Positions 32,422-39,582 of a stretch of DNA of 56,816 nt are shown in pieces. The notes below the pieces were generated by a model, which worked only from the letters and a program-made list of their open reading frames with translations, did no database searches and had not been told where the DNA came from. The DNA comes from Mycolicibacterium tusciae (GTDB lineage Bacteria; Actinomycetota; Actinomycetes; Mycobacteriales; Mycobacteriaceae). The position numbers and the translations under genes are program-made. Where the stretch lies: the NCBI RefSeq assembly GCF_002086795.1, contig NZ_MVIM01000023.1, positions 1-56,816 on the forward strand. The letters run 5' to 3'. Position 1 is the stretch's first letter. Each line of letters starts with the position of its first letter.

Positions 32422-33191
32422 TGACTGCGCAGCGGGTCGGCAAGCGCCTCGGGCACCGCGTCGTAATCGTCGAGGTCGCCGCTTTCGTCGGACGGATCGG
32501 CAGCCGGCGTCGGGGTTCGCCCCCGCGCGGGCCGAACCGCCTTGTATCCGACGTTGCGCACGGTGCCGATCAGCGACTCGTATTCGGTGCCGAGCTTGGC
32601 GCGCAGACGCCGCACGTGCACGTCGACCGTGCGGGTGCCGCCGAAGAAGTCATAGCCCCAGACCTCCTGGAGCAACTGCGCACGGGTGAACACCCGGCCC
32701 GCATGCTGTGCCAGATACTTCAGGAGTTCGAATTCCTTGTAGGTGAGGTCCAACGGCCGGCCGCGCAGCCGCGCGGTGTAGGTGCCTTCGTCGATGACGA
32801 GCTCGCCCAAACTGATCTTGCCGACGTTCTCCTGATTGGCCGTGCCGCCGCGACGCCCGACCAGCAGGCGCAACCGCGCATCGATCTCGGCGGGTCCGGT
32901 GCTCGGGAGGAGAATCTCGTCGAGACCCCATTCGACGTTTACTGCCACCAGGCCGCCCTCGTTGACGACGGCCACCACCGGCACCGACGTACCGGTCGTC
33001 CCCAGCAGGCGGCACAGGCCACGCGCAGCGGCCAGATCTGCACGCGCGTCGACGATCGCCACATCCGCGTTACCGGCTTCCAACAATGAGGAAACCTCTG
33101 TGGGCGCGGTTCGTACGTTGTGCGCGAGCAGCGCTAACGAAGGCAGCACGGACTCAGGATTGGGATCAACGGTCAGTAGCAGTAGATCCAA
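32418..33191 (-). CDS. glnR: GlnR nitrogen-response regulator (OmpR/PhoB-type)
   Basis: 257 residues. An N-terminal atypical receiver (about 1-115, VAIVDARAD) is followed by a winged-helix DNA-binding domain (about 128-225) with LTYKEFELLKYLAQHAGRVFTRAQLL and RTVDVHVRRLRAKLG. GlnR controls nitrogen assimilation in mycobacteria as an orphan regulator. The start is TTG at 33189-33191, six to seven nt after GGAGG. Its position upstream of mshD matches other mycobacteria. Confidence 0.93.
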   Translation of the reverse strand: MDLLLLTVDPNPESVLPSLALLAHNVRTAPTEVSSLLEAGNADVAIVDARADLAAARGLCRLLGTTGTSVPVVAVVNEGGLVAVNVEWGLDEILLPSTGPAEIDARLRLLVGRRGGTANQENVGKISLGELVIDEGTYTARLRGRPLDLTYKEFELLKYLAQHAGRVFTRAQLLQEVWGYDFFGGTRTVDVHVRRLRAKLGTEYESLIGTVRNVGYKAVRPARGRTPTPAADPSDESGDLDDYDAVPEALADPLRSQ

Positions 33192-33351
33192 CTGGCCCTC
33201 CAGCAGCCATGGGGACCTCGCCTGGACAACAATGTCGGTCGGTGACTTCCCAGATTCATGCCTGACATACAGCCGTTACTCGGCCGATGGTGATCTAACG
33301 ATAGCGCGACACCTGATGGTCAGCTGACTCAACGCGGTCCAGCGGGCGCGA

Positions 33352-34167
33352 GTGGGCAAGAATGTGCGGGTGCGAAAGCTGCTGATCGGTGTTCTGGCGA
33401 CGACGACCGCGGTGGTGGTCGGCGCCCTCGGAGCCGATTTCGGCGCGGCGATCTACGCCGAGTATCGCCTGGCCAGAAGTGTGCGAAGCGCCGCTGACCT
33501 GGCCTGGGACCCGTCGGTGGCCATCCTCGGTTTTCCCTTCATCCCGCAGGCGGCCAACCGCCACTACGACGAAGTGGAGATTCGGGCCGCCGGCGTCGGC
33601 CACCCCGTGGTCGGGAAGGCGTCGCTGGAGGCAACGCTGCATTCGATCGACCTCCTGGACTCTTCGTGGCTGGTCAGCCCGGAGGCCAAGCTGAGGGTGG
33701 GCAAGGCAGAGAGCCGCATCATCATCGATTCGACGCACGTCGGGAGATTCATGGGCATTCCGGACCTGCTGGTCGAGGCACCGACGCGGGAAAGCAACGA
33801 CTCCACCGGCGGCACCACCGAATCCGGAATATCCAGCAATCGCGGGGTGGTGTTCACCGGAACCCCGACGTCAGCCGGCTTCGACGAGAGGGTCAGCATC
33901 GCGGTGGACCTGTCGATCGCCGGGCCGGAACAAACCACCCTGGTCCTGACCGCGACCGACGTGTTGACCGGCGCAGGCACCGCCGATCAGGCCGTTCCCG
34001 ACGACAAGAAGGCCGAGGTGCTGGCCGCGTTCTCCACCAGCCTGCCCGGTCAGAAGCTGCCGTTCGGACTCGCGCCGACCGCCGAGGGCGCTCGCGGCTC
34101 CGACCTCATCATCGAAGGCATCGCCGAGGGAGTAACCGTGCCGCTGAGCGGGTTCAATCAGTCATGA
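33352..34167 (+). CDS. lmeA: LmeA-family phospholipid-binding protein
   Basis: 271 residues. N-terminal signal/anchor segment LLIGVLATTTAVVVGAL, then a DUF2993 tubular lipid-binding domain (NRHYDEVEIRAAGVGHPVVGKASLEATLHSI...). In mycobacteria LmeA is an envelope protein needed for mannan elongation of lipomannan. Three GTG codons (33352, 33364, 33370) could start it; none has a strong Shine-Dalgarno. ATGA overlap with thiX. Synteny with Rv0817c supports the call. Confidence 0.88.
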   Translation: MGKNVRVRKLLIGVLATTTAVVVGALGADFGAAIYAEYRLARSVRSAADLAWDPSVAILGFPFIPQAANRHYDEVEIRAAGVGHPVVGKASLEATLHSIDLLDSSWLVSPEAKLRVGKAESRIIIDSTHVGRFMGIPDLLVEAPTRESNDSTGGTTESGISSNRGVVFTGTPTSAGFDERVSIAVDLSIAGPEQTTLVLTATDVLTGAGTADQAVPDDKKAEVLAAFSTSLPGQKLPFGLAPTAEGARGSDLIIEGIAEGVTVPLSGFNQS

Positions 34168-34586
34168 GCTCTTCATGGGTACTGGTGATCGTGGTGCTCG
34201 TCGCCGCACTCGGGCTGGCGTACGTGGTCGGCAGGCTGCTCACCCTGCGCGCCGGGCTCCTCAAAGCGAGCGAGGACGCCGCCAACGTGGACACCAGTGA
34301 CCTGGGATTGTCCGAGACCGGACCGACGGTGCTGCACTTCAGCGCCGAGTGGTGCGGACCCTGCGCGGGGGTGCGACAGGTCGTCGACCAGGTGTGCGCA
34401 GAGCTGCCCGGGGTCGCCCACGTGGAGATCGACATGGACGCCAATCCGGAAGCGGCCCGGCGGCTTTCGGTGTTGTCGCTGCCCACCACGATCATCTTCG
34501 ACGCCGACGGGCGCCCGCGCTTTCGCACCCACGGTGTTCCCAAGCCTGCTGACCTGCGCTCGGCCCTGGAACCACTGTTGGCTTGA
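34164..34586 (+). CDS. thiX: Membrane-anchored thioredoxin-like protein
   Basis: 140 residues. One N-terminal membrane helix (VLVIVVLVAALGLAYVVGRL, about 5-24), then a thioredoxin domain with FSAEWCGPCAGVR active site (about 59-62) and the cis-Pro loop LSLPTTIIF. The active site probably faces the periplasm or the cytoplasm depending on helix topology; the positive segment GRLLTLRAG after the helix favours cytoplasmic exposure. Coupled to lmeA and followed by the polycysteine leader and sulfur operon, as in M. tuberculosis Rv0816c. Confidence 0.9.
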   Translation: MSSSWVLVIVVLVAALGLAYVVGRLLTLRAGLLKASEDAANVDTSDLGLSETGPTVLHFSAEWCGPCAGVRQVVDQVCAELPGVAHVEIDMDANPEAARRLSVLSLPTTIIFDADGRPRFRTHGVPKPADLRSALEPLLA

Positions 34587-34602
34587 TCACCATGTCATTG
34601 GG

Positions 34603-34608
34603 TAAGCT
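34603..34608 (+). promoter_or_regulatory. -10 box of the leaderless polycysteine ORF
   Basis: TAAGCT, a TANNNT box, ends 7 bp before the GTG at 34616. That is the spacing expected for transcription starting exactly at the start codon. Confidence 0.7.
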
Positions 34609-34615
34609 GTCGCTC

Positions 34616-34708
34616 GTGTCCGCCCGCCTCGAGCCGATGCTCACCAAGCGCCGCGCAGTCGATCTGTGCCGCGTCGCGGGTTGTTGCTGTTGTTGTTGTA
34701 GCTGCTGA
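34616..34708 (+). CDS. Leaderless polycysteine leader peptide (cysteine-responsive attenuator)
   Basis: 30 codons, GTG to TGA. It begins VSARLEPMLTKRRAVDLCRV and ends AGCCCCCCSC: six consecutive Cys codons (23-28), eight Cys in all. Leaderless polycysteine short ORFs upstream of sulfur operons have been shown in mycobacteria to act as cysteine-responsive attenuators. The tract CTGTTGT (34687-34693) can pair with GCAACAG (34787-34793), which touches the GGAG ribosome site of the next gene. Ribosomes stalled on Cys codons would prevent that pairing. The regulated genes are DUF4395, cysA2 and sseC. Confidence 0.92.
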   Translation: MSARLEPMLTKRRAVDLCRVAGCCCCCCSC

Positions 34709-34803
34709 GTAGCCGCGCCGTCCCCTCGCGCCGCACTCGGGAGTAGCCCCCTGTGGCCTGCCCTCCCATTCCAGCCAGCCATCCATGCAACAGGAGCACA
34801 TCC

Positions 34804-35271
34804 ATGTCGACCAGCACGAACACCATCGCCCCACCTGATCAGGTGGACGTGCGAGGGCCGCGTTTCGCTGCGTGGGTCACCACCGGCGTCCTCATCGCGG
34901 CGCTGCTGGCATCGGCCGTCAGCGCCGTCGCTGCGGCAGCGATCCTCGGTGTGCAGGCGATCGTGTTCGCGATCGGCGCACAGCGCGGACCGCAGCAGCA
35001 TCCGTACGGGCTGATCTTCCGGTCGCTGGTCGCTCCACGCCTCGGAACGGTCGCCGAGAAGGAGCCGGTACCGCCACTGAAGTTCGCCCAACTCGTCGGT
35101 TTGGCGTTCGCGGCGCTCGGTGTCGTCGGGTTCGCCGTTGGTGTCCCGCTGCTCGGCCCGATCGCCACCGGCTTCGCGCTCGTGGCGGCCTTTCTCAACG
35201 CGGCCTTCGGCATCTGCCTCGGCTGTCAGATCTATCCGCTCGTCGCACGTTTCCGCCCGCACCCCGCCTAA
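34804..35271 (+). CDS. DUF4395 domain membrane protein
   Basis: 155 residues from ATG, 7 nt after GGAG. A short hydrophilic start (VDVRGPRFAAW) is followed by about four membrane helices. The C-terminal helix contains NAAFGICLGCQIYPLVA; the CxxC pair is typical of DUF4395 proteins found beside rhodaneses. A role in sulfur-compound transport is inferred from the operon. First structural gene after the polycysteine leader. Confidence 0.82.
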   Translation: MSTSTNTIAPPDQVDVRGPRFAAWVTTGVLIAALLASAVSAVAAAAILGVQAIVFAIGAQRGPQQHPYGLIFRSLVAPRLGTVAEKEPVPPLKFAQLVGLAFAALGVVGFAVGVPLLGPIATGFALVAAFLNAAFGICLGCQIYPLVARFRPHPA

Positions 35272-35307
35272 CACTTCAAATAGCAAGCAACCGAAAGGAT
35301 TTCCTAC

Positions 35308-36141
35308 ATGGCACGCTCCGACGTCCTGGTCACGACCGACTGGGCCGAGAGCAATCTCGAAGCGCCTAACACTGTCTTCGTCGAGGTCGACGAAGACACC
35401 TCCGCCTACGAGGGCGGCCACATCGCCGGCGCTGTGCGGCTCGATTGGAAGACCGAGCTGCAGGACCAGGTGAAGCGTGACTTCGTCGACCAGCAGCAGT
35501 TCTCGAAGTTGTTGTCCGACAAGGGCATCAGCAACGACGACACCGTGATCCTGTACGGCGGCAACAACAACTGGTTCGCCGCCTACGCGTACTGGTATTT
35601 CAAGCTGTACGGCCACGAGAACGTCAAGCTGCTCGACGGCGGACGCAAGAAGTGGGAGCTCGACGGGCGCCCGCTGGTGACGGAGGTCCCCGCCCGCGCT
35701 GCCACTTCGTACGAGGCCAAGCAGCCGAACAACGCCATCCGCGCGTTCCGCGACGAGGTCATCTCCGCGATCGGCGAGAAGAACCTGGTCGACGTGCGCT
35801 CCCCCGATGAGTTCTCCGGCAAGATCCTCGCCCCCGCCCACCTGCCGCAGGAACAGAGTCAGCGGCCCGGGCATATCCCCGGCGCCATCAATGTTCCCTG
35901 GAGCAAGGCGGCCAACGAGGACGGGACCTTCAAGTCCGACGAGGACCTGGCCAAGCTGTACGCCGAGGCGGGACTCGATGGCCAGAAGGAGACCATCGCC
36001 TACTGCCGGATCGGTGAGCGCTCGTCGCACACCTGGTTCGTGCTGCAGGAGTTGTTGGGACACCAGAACGTCAAGAACTACGACGGAAGTTGGACCGAAT
36101 ACGGCTCTCTCGTGGGAGCCCCGATCGAGTTGGGAAGTTGA
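35308..36141 (+). CDS. cysA2: Thiosulfate sulfurtransferase (rhodanese) CysA2-type
   Basis: 277 residues, the same length as mycobacterial CysA2/CysA3. Two rhodanese domains: the N-terminal one (about 1-125) lacks a catalytic Cys; the C-terminal one has the active loop YCRIGERSSHTWF with Cys at about 232. It transfers sulfane sulfur from thiosulfate, probably for thiolation of SseC or moaZ/molybdopterin-type partners. Shine-Dalgarno GAAAGGA upstream. sseC begins 1 bp after its stop. Confidence 0.95.
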   Translation: MARSDVLVTTDWAESNLEAPNTVFVEVDEDTSAYEGGHIAGAVRLDWKTELQDQVKRDFVDQQQFSKLLSDKGISNDDTVILYGGNNNWFAAYAYWYFKLYGHENVKLLDGGRKKWELDGRPLVTEVPARAATSYEAKQPNNAIRAFRDEVISAIGEKNLVDVRSPDEFSGKILAPAHLPQEQSQRPGHIPGAINVPWSKAANEDGTFKSDEDLAKLYAEAGLDGQKETIAYCRIGERSSHTWFVLQELLGHQNVKNYDGSWTEYGSLVGAPIELGS

Positions 36142-36142
36142 T

Positions 36143-36445
36143 ATGTGCTCTGCACCGAAGCAAGGTCTGACGTTGCCCTCCAGCGTCGACCTCGAACGGG
36201 AGACCGTGATCACCGGACGCGTCGTCGACGGCGCGGGCCAGGCCGTCGGCGGCGCGTTCGTCCGGCTGCTGGACAGCTCTGACGAGTTCACGGCGGAGGT
36301 CGTCGCGTCGGCCACCGGTGATTTCCGGTTCTTCGCGGCACCGGGCACGTGGACGCTGCGTGCGCTGTCCCCCGCCGGCAACGGCGATGCCAGCATCGCA
36401 CCGTCGGGCGCGGGTATCCACGAGGTCGACGTCAAGGTCGCCTGA
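36143..36445 (+). CDS. sseC: SseC (DUF1416) sulfur-metabolism protein
   Basis: 100 residues. Starts MCSAPKQGLTLPSSVDLERE; the rest is a carboxypeptidase-regulatory-like beta-sandwich (TVITGRVVDGAGQAVGGAFVRLLD). The Cys at residue 2 is conserved in the family. Always next to cysA2-type rhodaneses in mycobacteria. Molecular function is not established. It shares the cysteine attenuator of the operon. Confidence 0.92.
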   Translation: MCSAPKQGLTLPSSVDLERETVITGRVVDGAGQAVGGAFVRLLDSSDEFTAEVVASATGDFRFFAAPGTWTLRALSPAGNGDASIAPSGAGIHEVDVKVA

Positions 36446-36523
36446 GCCGGTCCGCCGGTTCCGTGATCGATTCCACTGCGACCGACGAGGGTCGTCGGCA
36501 GTGTTGCGGCTAGACTTTCTGCC

Positions 36524-36622
36524 GTGGTGCTGTTCTTCGAGATCCTGTTGATCGCCGCCGTGGTGGTCATCACCTGGTTCGCGCTTTACACGCTCTACCG
36601 CCTCATCACCGACGAGTCGTGA
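36524..36622 (+). CDS. 32-residue single-pass membrane protein, leaderless
   Basis: GTG at 36524, 32 codons, stop TGA at 36620-36622. The translation is one hydrophobic helix (LFFEILLIAAVVVITWFALY) with a short charged tail ending RLITDES. A TAGACT -10 box (36511-36516) sits exactly 7 nt before the GTG. Its stop overlaps the GTG of the nitrobindin gene in GTGA, so the two are translationally coupled. It is too short for routine gene calling. Function unknown. Confidence 0.8.
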   Translation: MVLFFEILLIAAVVVITWFALYTLYRLITDES

Positions 36623-37248
36623 CCTCAGGCGACGACGCTGTAGCGGCCGCGGCCGAGCGCGCGAAGACGACGGCAGCCCGAAACATCCCCGCCCTCGAGG
36701 ATCTCCCTGCGCCGGCCGATACGGCCAATCTTCGCGAAGGCGCCAACCTCAACGACGCGCTGCTTGCGCTGCTGCCCCTCGTCGGGGTGTGGCGCGGCGA
36801 AGGCGAGGGTCGCGGGCCTGACGGCGATTACCGCTTCGGTCAGCAGATCGTGGTCTCACACGACGGTGGCGACTACTTGATCTGGGAGGCCAGGTCGTGG
36901 CGCATCACCGCGGACGGCGAGTTCGAGAGCGCGTCGCTGCGCGAGTCCGGATTCTGGCGGTTTATCAATGACCCTGCCGATCCCACCGAAAGTGATGCCA
37001 TCGAGCTGCTGCTGGCGCATTCGGCCGGCTACGTCGAGCTGTTCTACGGCCGACCACTGAACCAGTCGTCGTGGGAGTTGGCCACCGACGCGCTGGCGCG
37101 CACCAAGTCCGGGATGCTCGTCGGCGGTGCCAAACGGCTCTACGGCATCGTCGAGGGCGGCGATCTGGCCTACGTCGAGGAGCGCGTCGACGCCGACGGC
37201 GGCCTGGTGCCGCACCTGTCCGCACGGTTGTCGAGGTACGCCGGCTGA
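36619..37248 (+). CDS. Nitrobindin-like haem beta-barrel protein (FABP-like)
   Basis: 209 residues. About 50 residues of flexible N-terminus, then a 10-strand barrel beginning LLPLVGVWRGEGEG, the nitrobindin/THAP4 signature. The proximal haem His is expected in GLVPHLSARLSRY near the C-terminus. M. tuberculosis Rv0813c, the positional equivalent, has this fold; homologues isomerise peroxynitrite. It is coupled to the small membrane ORF upstream and overlaps the lipoprotein gene by one base (TGATG). Confidence 0.88.
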   Translation: MTSGDDAVAAAAERAKTTAARNIPALEDLPAPADTANLREGANLNDALLALLPLVGVWRGEGEGRGPDGDYRFGQQIVVSHDGGDYLIWEARSWRITADGEFESASLRESGFWRFINDPADPTESDAIELLLAHSAGYVELFYGRPLNQSSWELATDALARTKSGMLVGGAKRLYGIVEGGDLAYVEERVDADGGLVPHLSARLSRYAG

Positions 37249-37508
37249 TGCGCGTGTCATTGTTGGCCGCGGGCCTCGCTGCGGCAGGCATCCTCGCGGG
37301 GTGCTCGTCGAATTCTCCCGCCGAGCAGTCCACCACCGAAGAGTCGGTGGCGCCGACCGGTCACGGCTCGCTGGCGCAATGCCTCAGTGAACACGGGGTG
37401 CCTGCGGCTCCGGGCCCGATGGCCGGACCGCCGCCTGGCGTGGATCCCGACGCGTGGCACGAGGCCATGCAGACCTGCTCGTCGCTGGCCCCTGGACCGG
37501 CCGGCTAA
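37248..37508 (+). CDS. Small putative lipoprotein
   Basis: 86 residues from ATG overlapping the previous stop. Signal peptide MRVSLLAAGLAAAGILAGC with a good lipobox LAGC. The mature part is Ser/Thr/Pro-rich with two Cys (LAQCLSEHGV and MQTCSSLAP) that could be linked. No known domain recognised. Its last codons overlap the stop of the convergent binding-protein gene. Confidence 0.75.
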   Translation: MRVSLLAAGLAAAGILAGCSSNSPAEQSTTEESVAPTGHGSLAQCLSEHGVPAAPGPMAGPPPGVDPDAWHEAMQTCSSLAPGPAG

Positions 37509-38350
37509 CGCAGCACCGGCACCCTCCCAGCGTCGGACAACCACTGGCGCTCCAACCGCGCCAGCGTGCCATCCGAACGCAGTCCATCGACGGCCGACGA
37601 CACGCAGCGCGTGAGCGGACTGTCCTTGTCGAGCACGATCCCGAACTGCTCCACGTCCTCCGGGTCCGCGGGAAGCTGTCCGACGATCTTGCCGCCGCGC
37701 AGTTCACCCGCGACGGTGTACGCGGTCGGCAGGTCGGCGACCAAAGCGTCGATCTCGCCGTTGCTCAGCGCCACCTTGGCGTCGGCGTTCGTGTTGTACA
37801 CCTCGACCGGGACATCGCCGGCTATCGCGATCGCCGCGGTGTGACTGGTCGTGCCGACCTGCACGCCGAGCTGCGTCTTCGTGAGGTCACCGATGCTTTG
37901 TACCTGCGCGGCCGGTGAGGTGTCCGTCGTGACCACAACCTGGGTGACGTCGAAATACGGCGATGAGAAGTCGACGGACGCCCGGCGCTGATCGGTGATC
38001 GAGAACTGAGAAAGGTTGGCGTCGAACGTCTTCAGGCCGGGCTCCAGAGCTCCGTTGAACGGAACCCGGACCCAGCGCACCTCGTCGGGGGTGTAGCCAA
38101 GGTTTCCCGCTACGGCGAAGGCGAGTGCGCTTTCGAATCCCTCCCCGTTGGTCGGGTCGTCACCCATGTACCACGGCGGATAGGCGGGCTGATCGGTGCC
38201 GACGGTGAAGATGCCGGGGTAAAGCGTCGACAGCGAGTCCTTGCGGCAGTTCTGAGTGCCCGACGAGGTGGACTCGTCGACGACGGGAGCACAGGCGGCG
38301 GCCGACGTGGCCACGGCCAGCAGGGCTGGCAGCCACCACCTATTGCCCAT
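37505..38350 (-). CDS. Amino-acid-type ABC transporter substrate-binding lipoprotein
   Basis: 281 residues if it starts at ATG 38350 (MGNRWWLPALLAVATSAAAC, lipobox Cys at 20); ATGs at 38359 and 38362 are alternatives. The SBP_bac_3 fold is seen in FTVGTDQPAYPPWYM, DANLSQFSITDQRRASVDFSSPYFDV, LGVQVGTTSHTAA and LRSDGTLARLERQWL, the signature of glutamine/polar amino-acid binding proteins. No permease or ATPase gene is adjacent. The 290-bp region upstream contains a candidate structured RNA on the same strand. Confidence 0.85.
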   Translation of the reverse strand: MGNRWWLPALLAVATSAAACAPVVDESTSSGTQNCRKDSLSTLYPGIFTVGTDQPAYPPWYMGDDPTNGEGFESALAFAVAGNLGYTPDEVRWVRVPFNGALEPGLKTFDANLSQFSITDQRRASVDFSSPYFDVTQVVVTTDTSPAAQVQSIGDLTKTQLGVQVGTTSHTAAIAIAGDVPVEVYNTNADAKVALSNGEIDALVADLPTAYTVAGELRGGKIVGQLPADPEDVEQFGIVLDKDSPLTRCVSSAVDGLRSDGTLARLERQWLSDAGRVPVLR

Positions 38351-38412
38351 GTGCGGCATCATCGCGCACGCAGAGAGCCGACGCCACCATTGAGGTCCCC
38401 CGGACATGGGGC

Positions 38413-38584
38413 GGCCCCCGAGCCATGTGTTCTGGTTGGACAAAACCAAGAGGCTCGGGGGCCGGGTGACTGCGGGGAATTCGCCAGCGCGCGCAGGCGG
38501 TTCATCCCCTGGCGCTGCTAGCTCGCAGCCACCTCACATGTCCATAAGTCAATCAATTTCTCGGACCACCTCCTTCCTTGTGTA
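38413..38584 (-). ncRNA. Candidate structured RNA/leader with extended Shine-Dalgarno
   Basis: On the minus strand a promoter TTGTCG (38619-38614), 17 bp, TACCGT (38596-38591) would start RNA near 38584. It is followed by a 15-nt stretch around AAGGAGGTG (38577-38563) that can pair with the 16S 3' tail almost end to end. A 12-codon ORF follows. Stems: 38514-38518/38525-38529; 38482-38487/38509-38514; and a perfect 12-bp GC-rich stem 38413-38424/38452-38463 with an inner TGGTT/AACCA stem. GGGGA (38474-38478) with TCCCC (38505-38509) would make a pseudoknot. It may be a leader of the binding-protein gene or a stand-alone RNA. Confidence 0.5.
38518..38556 (-). CDS. Candidate 12-residue leader peptide
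   Basis: TTG start (38556-38554), 12 codons, stop TAG (38520-38518). Peptide (M)IDLWTCEVAAS. The exceptionally strong AAGGAGGTG lies 12 nt upstream. The stop codon lies in the first hairpin. It also contains an overlapping ATG GAC ATG TGA mini-ORF. Translation is not proven. Confidence 0.4.
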   Translation of the reverse strand: MIDLWTCEVAAS

Positions 38585-38641
38585 CGGCCGACGGTACCCG
38601 CGGACCAAGAAGGCGACAACAGATTTTGACCGGTTCAGCGT

Positions 38642-39550
38642 TCAGCGATCGCTGATGATCGCGGCGTCGACGAGTTCGGAAAAATCACCGGCAAGTGGGG
38701 CGGGTTGCAGAGCCTTACCGTCCAGGGTGTGCACCCGAGCGCCAAGCGTGATGCTCGATACCAACCAAACACCTTGTGCAGCAAACAAATCAGCGGGCGT
38801 AAGCGCCTGGTAGTCGCACGTGTACCCCTTGTTGCGCGCCACCTCGAACAAGGCCTCCTGCGTGGTTCCACGCAGGATCGGATACCACGGCGGCGGGGTC
38901 AACAGCGCAGGTGCCCCGTCGATTTCGGTGGCGATCACCACCGTCGACCGCGGACCCTCCAGGATCAGGCCGTCGGCGCCGACGAAGATGACGTCTCCTG
39001 CGCCGAGGCGATCGGCGTGCCGCAGCGCGGCCATGTTGATCGCGTAGGACAGCGTCTTGGCGCCCGCCAGCAGCCACGGCATCCCGGTGGTGGCCTCGGC
39101 GGAGAGTCCACGCGCCAGCGTCACCGCCGCGACCCCATCGCTGCGCGCGGCGGCCACCCGAGCGGGCAGCGCTCCGATGGTCGCGAACGCCGTACCGGAT
39201 GTCCCAGGCCCTGCGGCTCCGACCGGCGGTGAACCGCTTTCGCGCCCACGGCTGTACACGAGCCGCAGTACGCCCTCTCCCGCGCCGTCGGCGAGCCACC
39301 GTTGTACCGCCACTTCGACGGCCGCCCGCCACCGCGGCAACTCCGGTGCGGGAAGGTCCATCATCTGCGCCGACTGCGTGAGTCGGGCCAGGTGGGATTC
39401 GAGCAGACAGGGTCTGCCGTCGCGGATCAACAGCGTCTCGAAGATGCCGTCACCACGGACGGCGGCCAGGTCGTCGGCGTACAGCAGTGGGGCGGCCGGA
39501 TCGTGCAAGACACCGTCGAGCGTGACCACGACCGCAGGTTGGCTCGCCAT
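38642..39550 (-). CDS. pabC: Aminodeoxychorismate lyase-like PLP enzyme (class IV aminotransferase)
   Basis: 302 residues from ATG 39550; a TTG two codons upstream is an alternative. Fold-type IV PLP enzyme: GDGIFETLLIRDGRP near the N-terminus, catalytic Lys in LLAGAKTLSYAINM (about 160), and GLILEGPRSTVVIA. PabC releases pyruvate from aminodeoxychorismate to give p-aminobenzoate for folate; branched-chain aminotransferases share the fold, so the exact reaction is likely but not certain. Divergent from ygfZ with only 32 bp between them. Confidence 0.85.
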   Translation of the reverse strand: MASQPAVVVTLDGVLHDPAAPLLYADDLAAVRGDGIFETLLIRDGRPCLLESHLARLTQSAQMMDLPAPELPRWRAAVEVAVQRWLADGAGEGVLRLVYSRGRESGSPPVGAAGPGTSGTAFATIGALPARVAAARSDGVAAVTLARGLSAEATTGMPWLLAGAKTLSYAINMAALRHADRLGAGDVIFVGADGLILEGPRSTVVIATEIDGAPALLTPPPWYPILRGTTQEALFEVARNKGYTCDYQALTPADLFAAQGVWLVSSITLGARVHTLDGKALQPAPLAGDFSELVDAAIISDR

Positions 39551-39582
39551 GGGCAAGAAGCGTAGCGCCGTAATGTTGAGGT

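Noticed and set aside
34681..34700. TGT trinucleotide repeat as a simple microsatellite
   Set aside because: It is in frame as Cys codons in a short ORF with its own promoter before a sulfur operon, so it is functional coding sequence.
34492..36573. 693-codon open frame on the minus strand
   Set aside because: It runs antisense to thiX, the polycysteine leader, DUF4395, cysA2 and sseC, all clearly recognisable. Long antisense frames are expected at this GC content.
38561..38577. Sequence resembling the 3' end of 16S rRNA on the plus strand
   Set aside because: Only about 15 nt match; no other rRNA sequence is present. Better explained as an extended Shine-Dalgarno on the minus strand.
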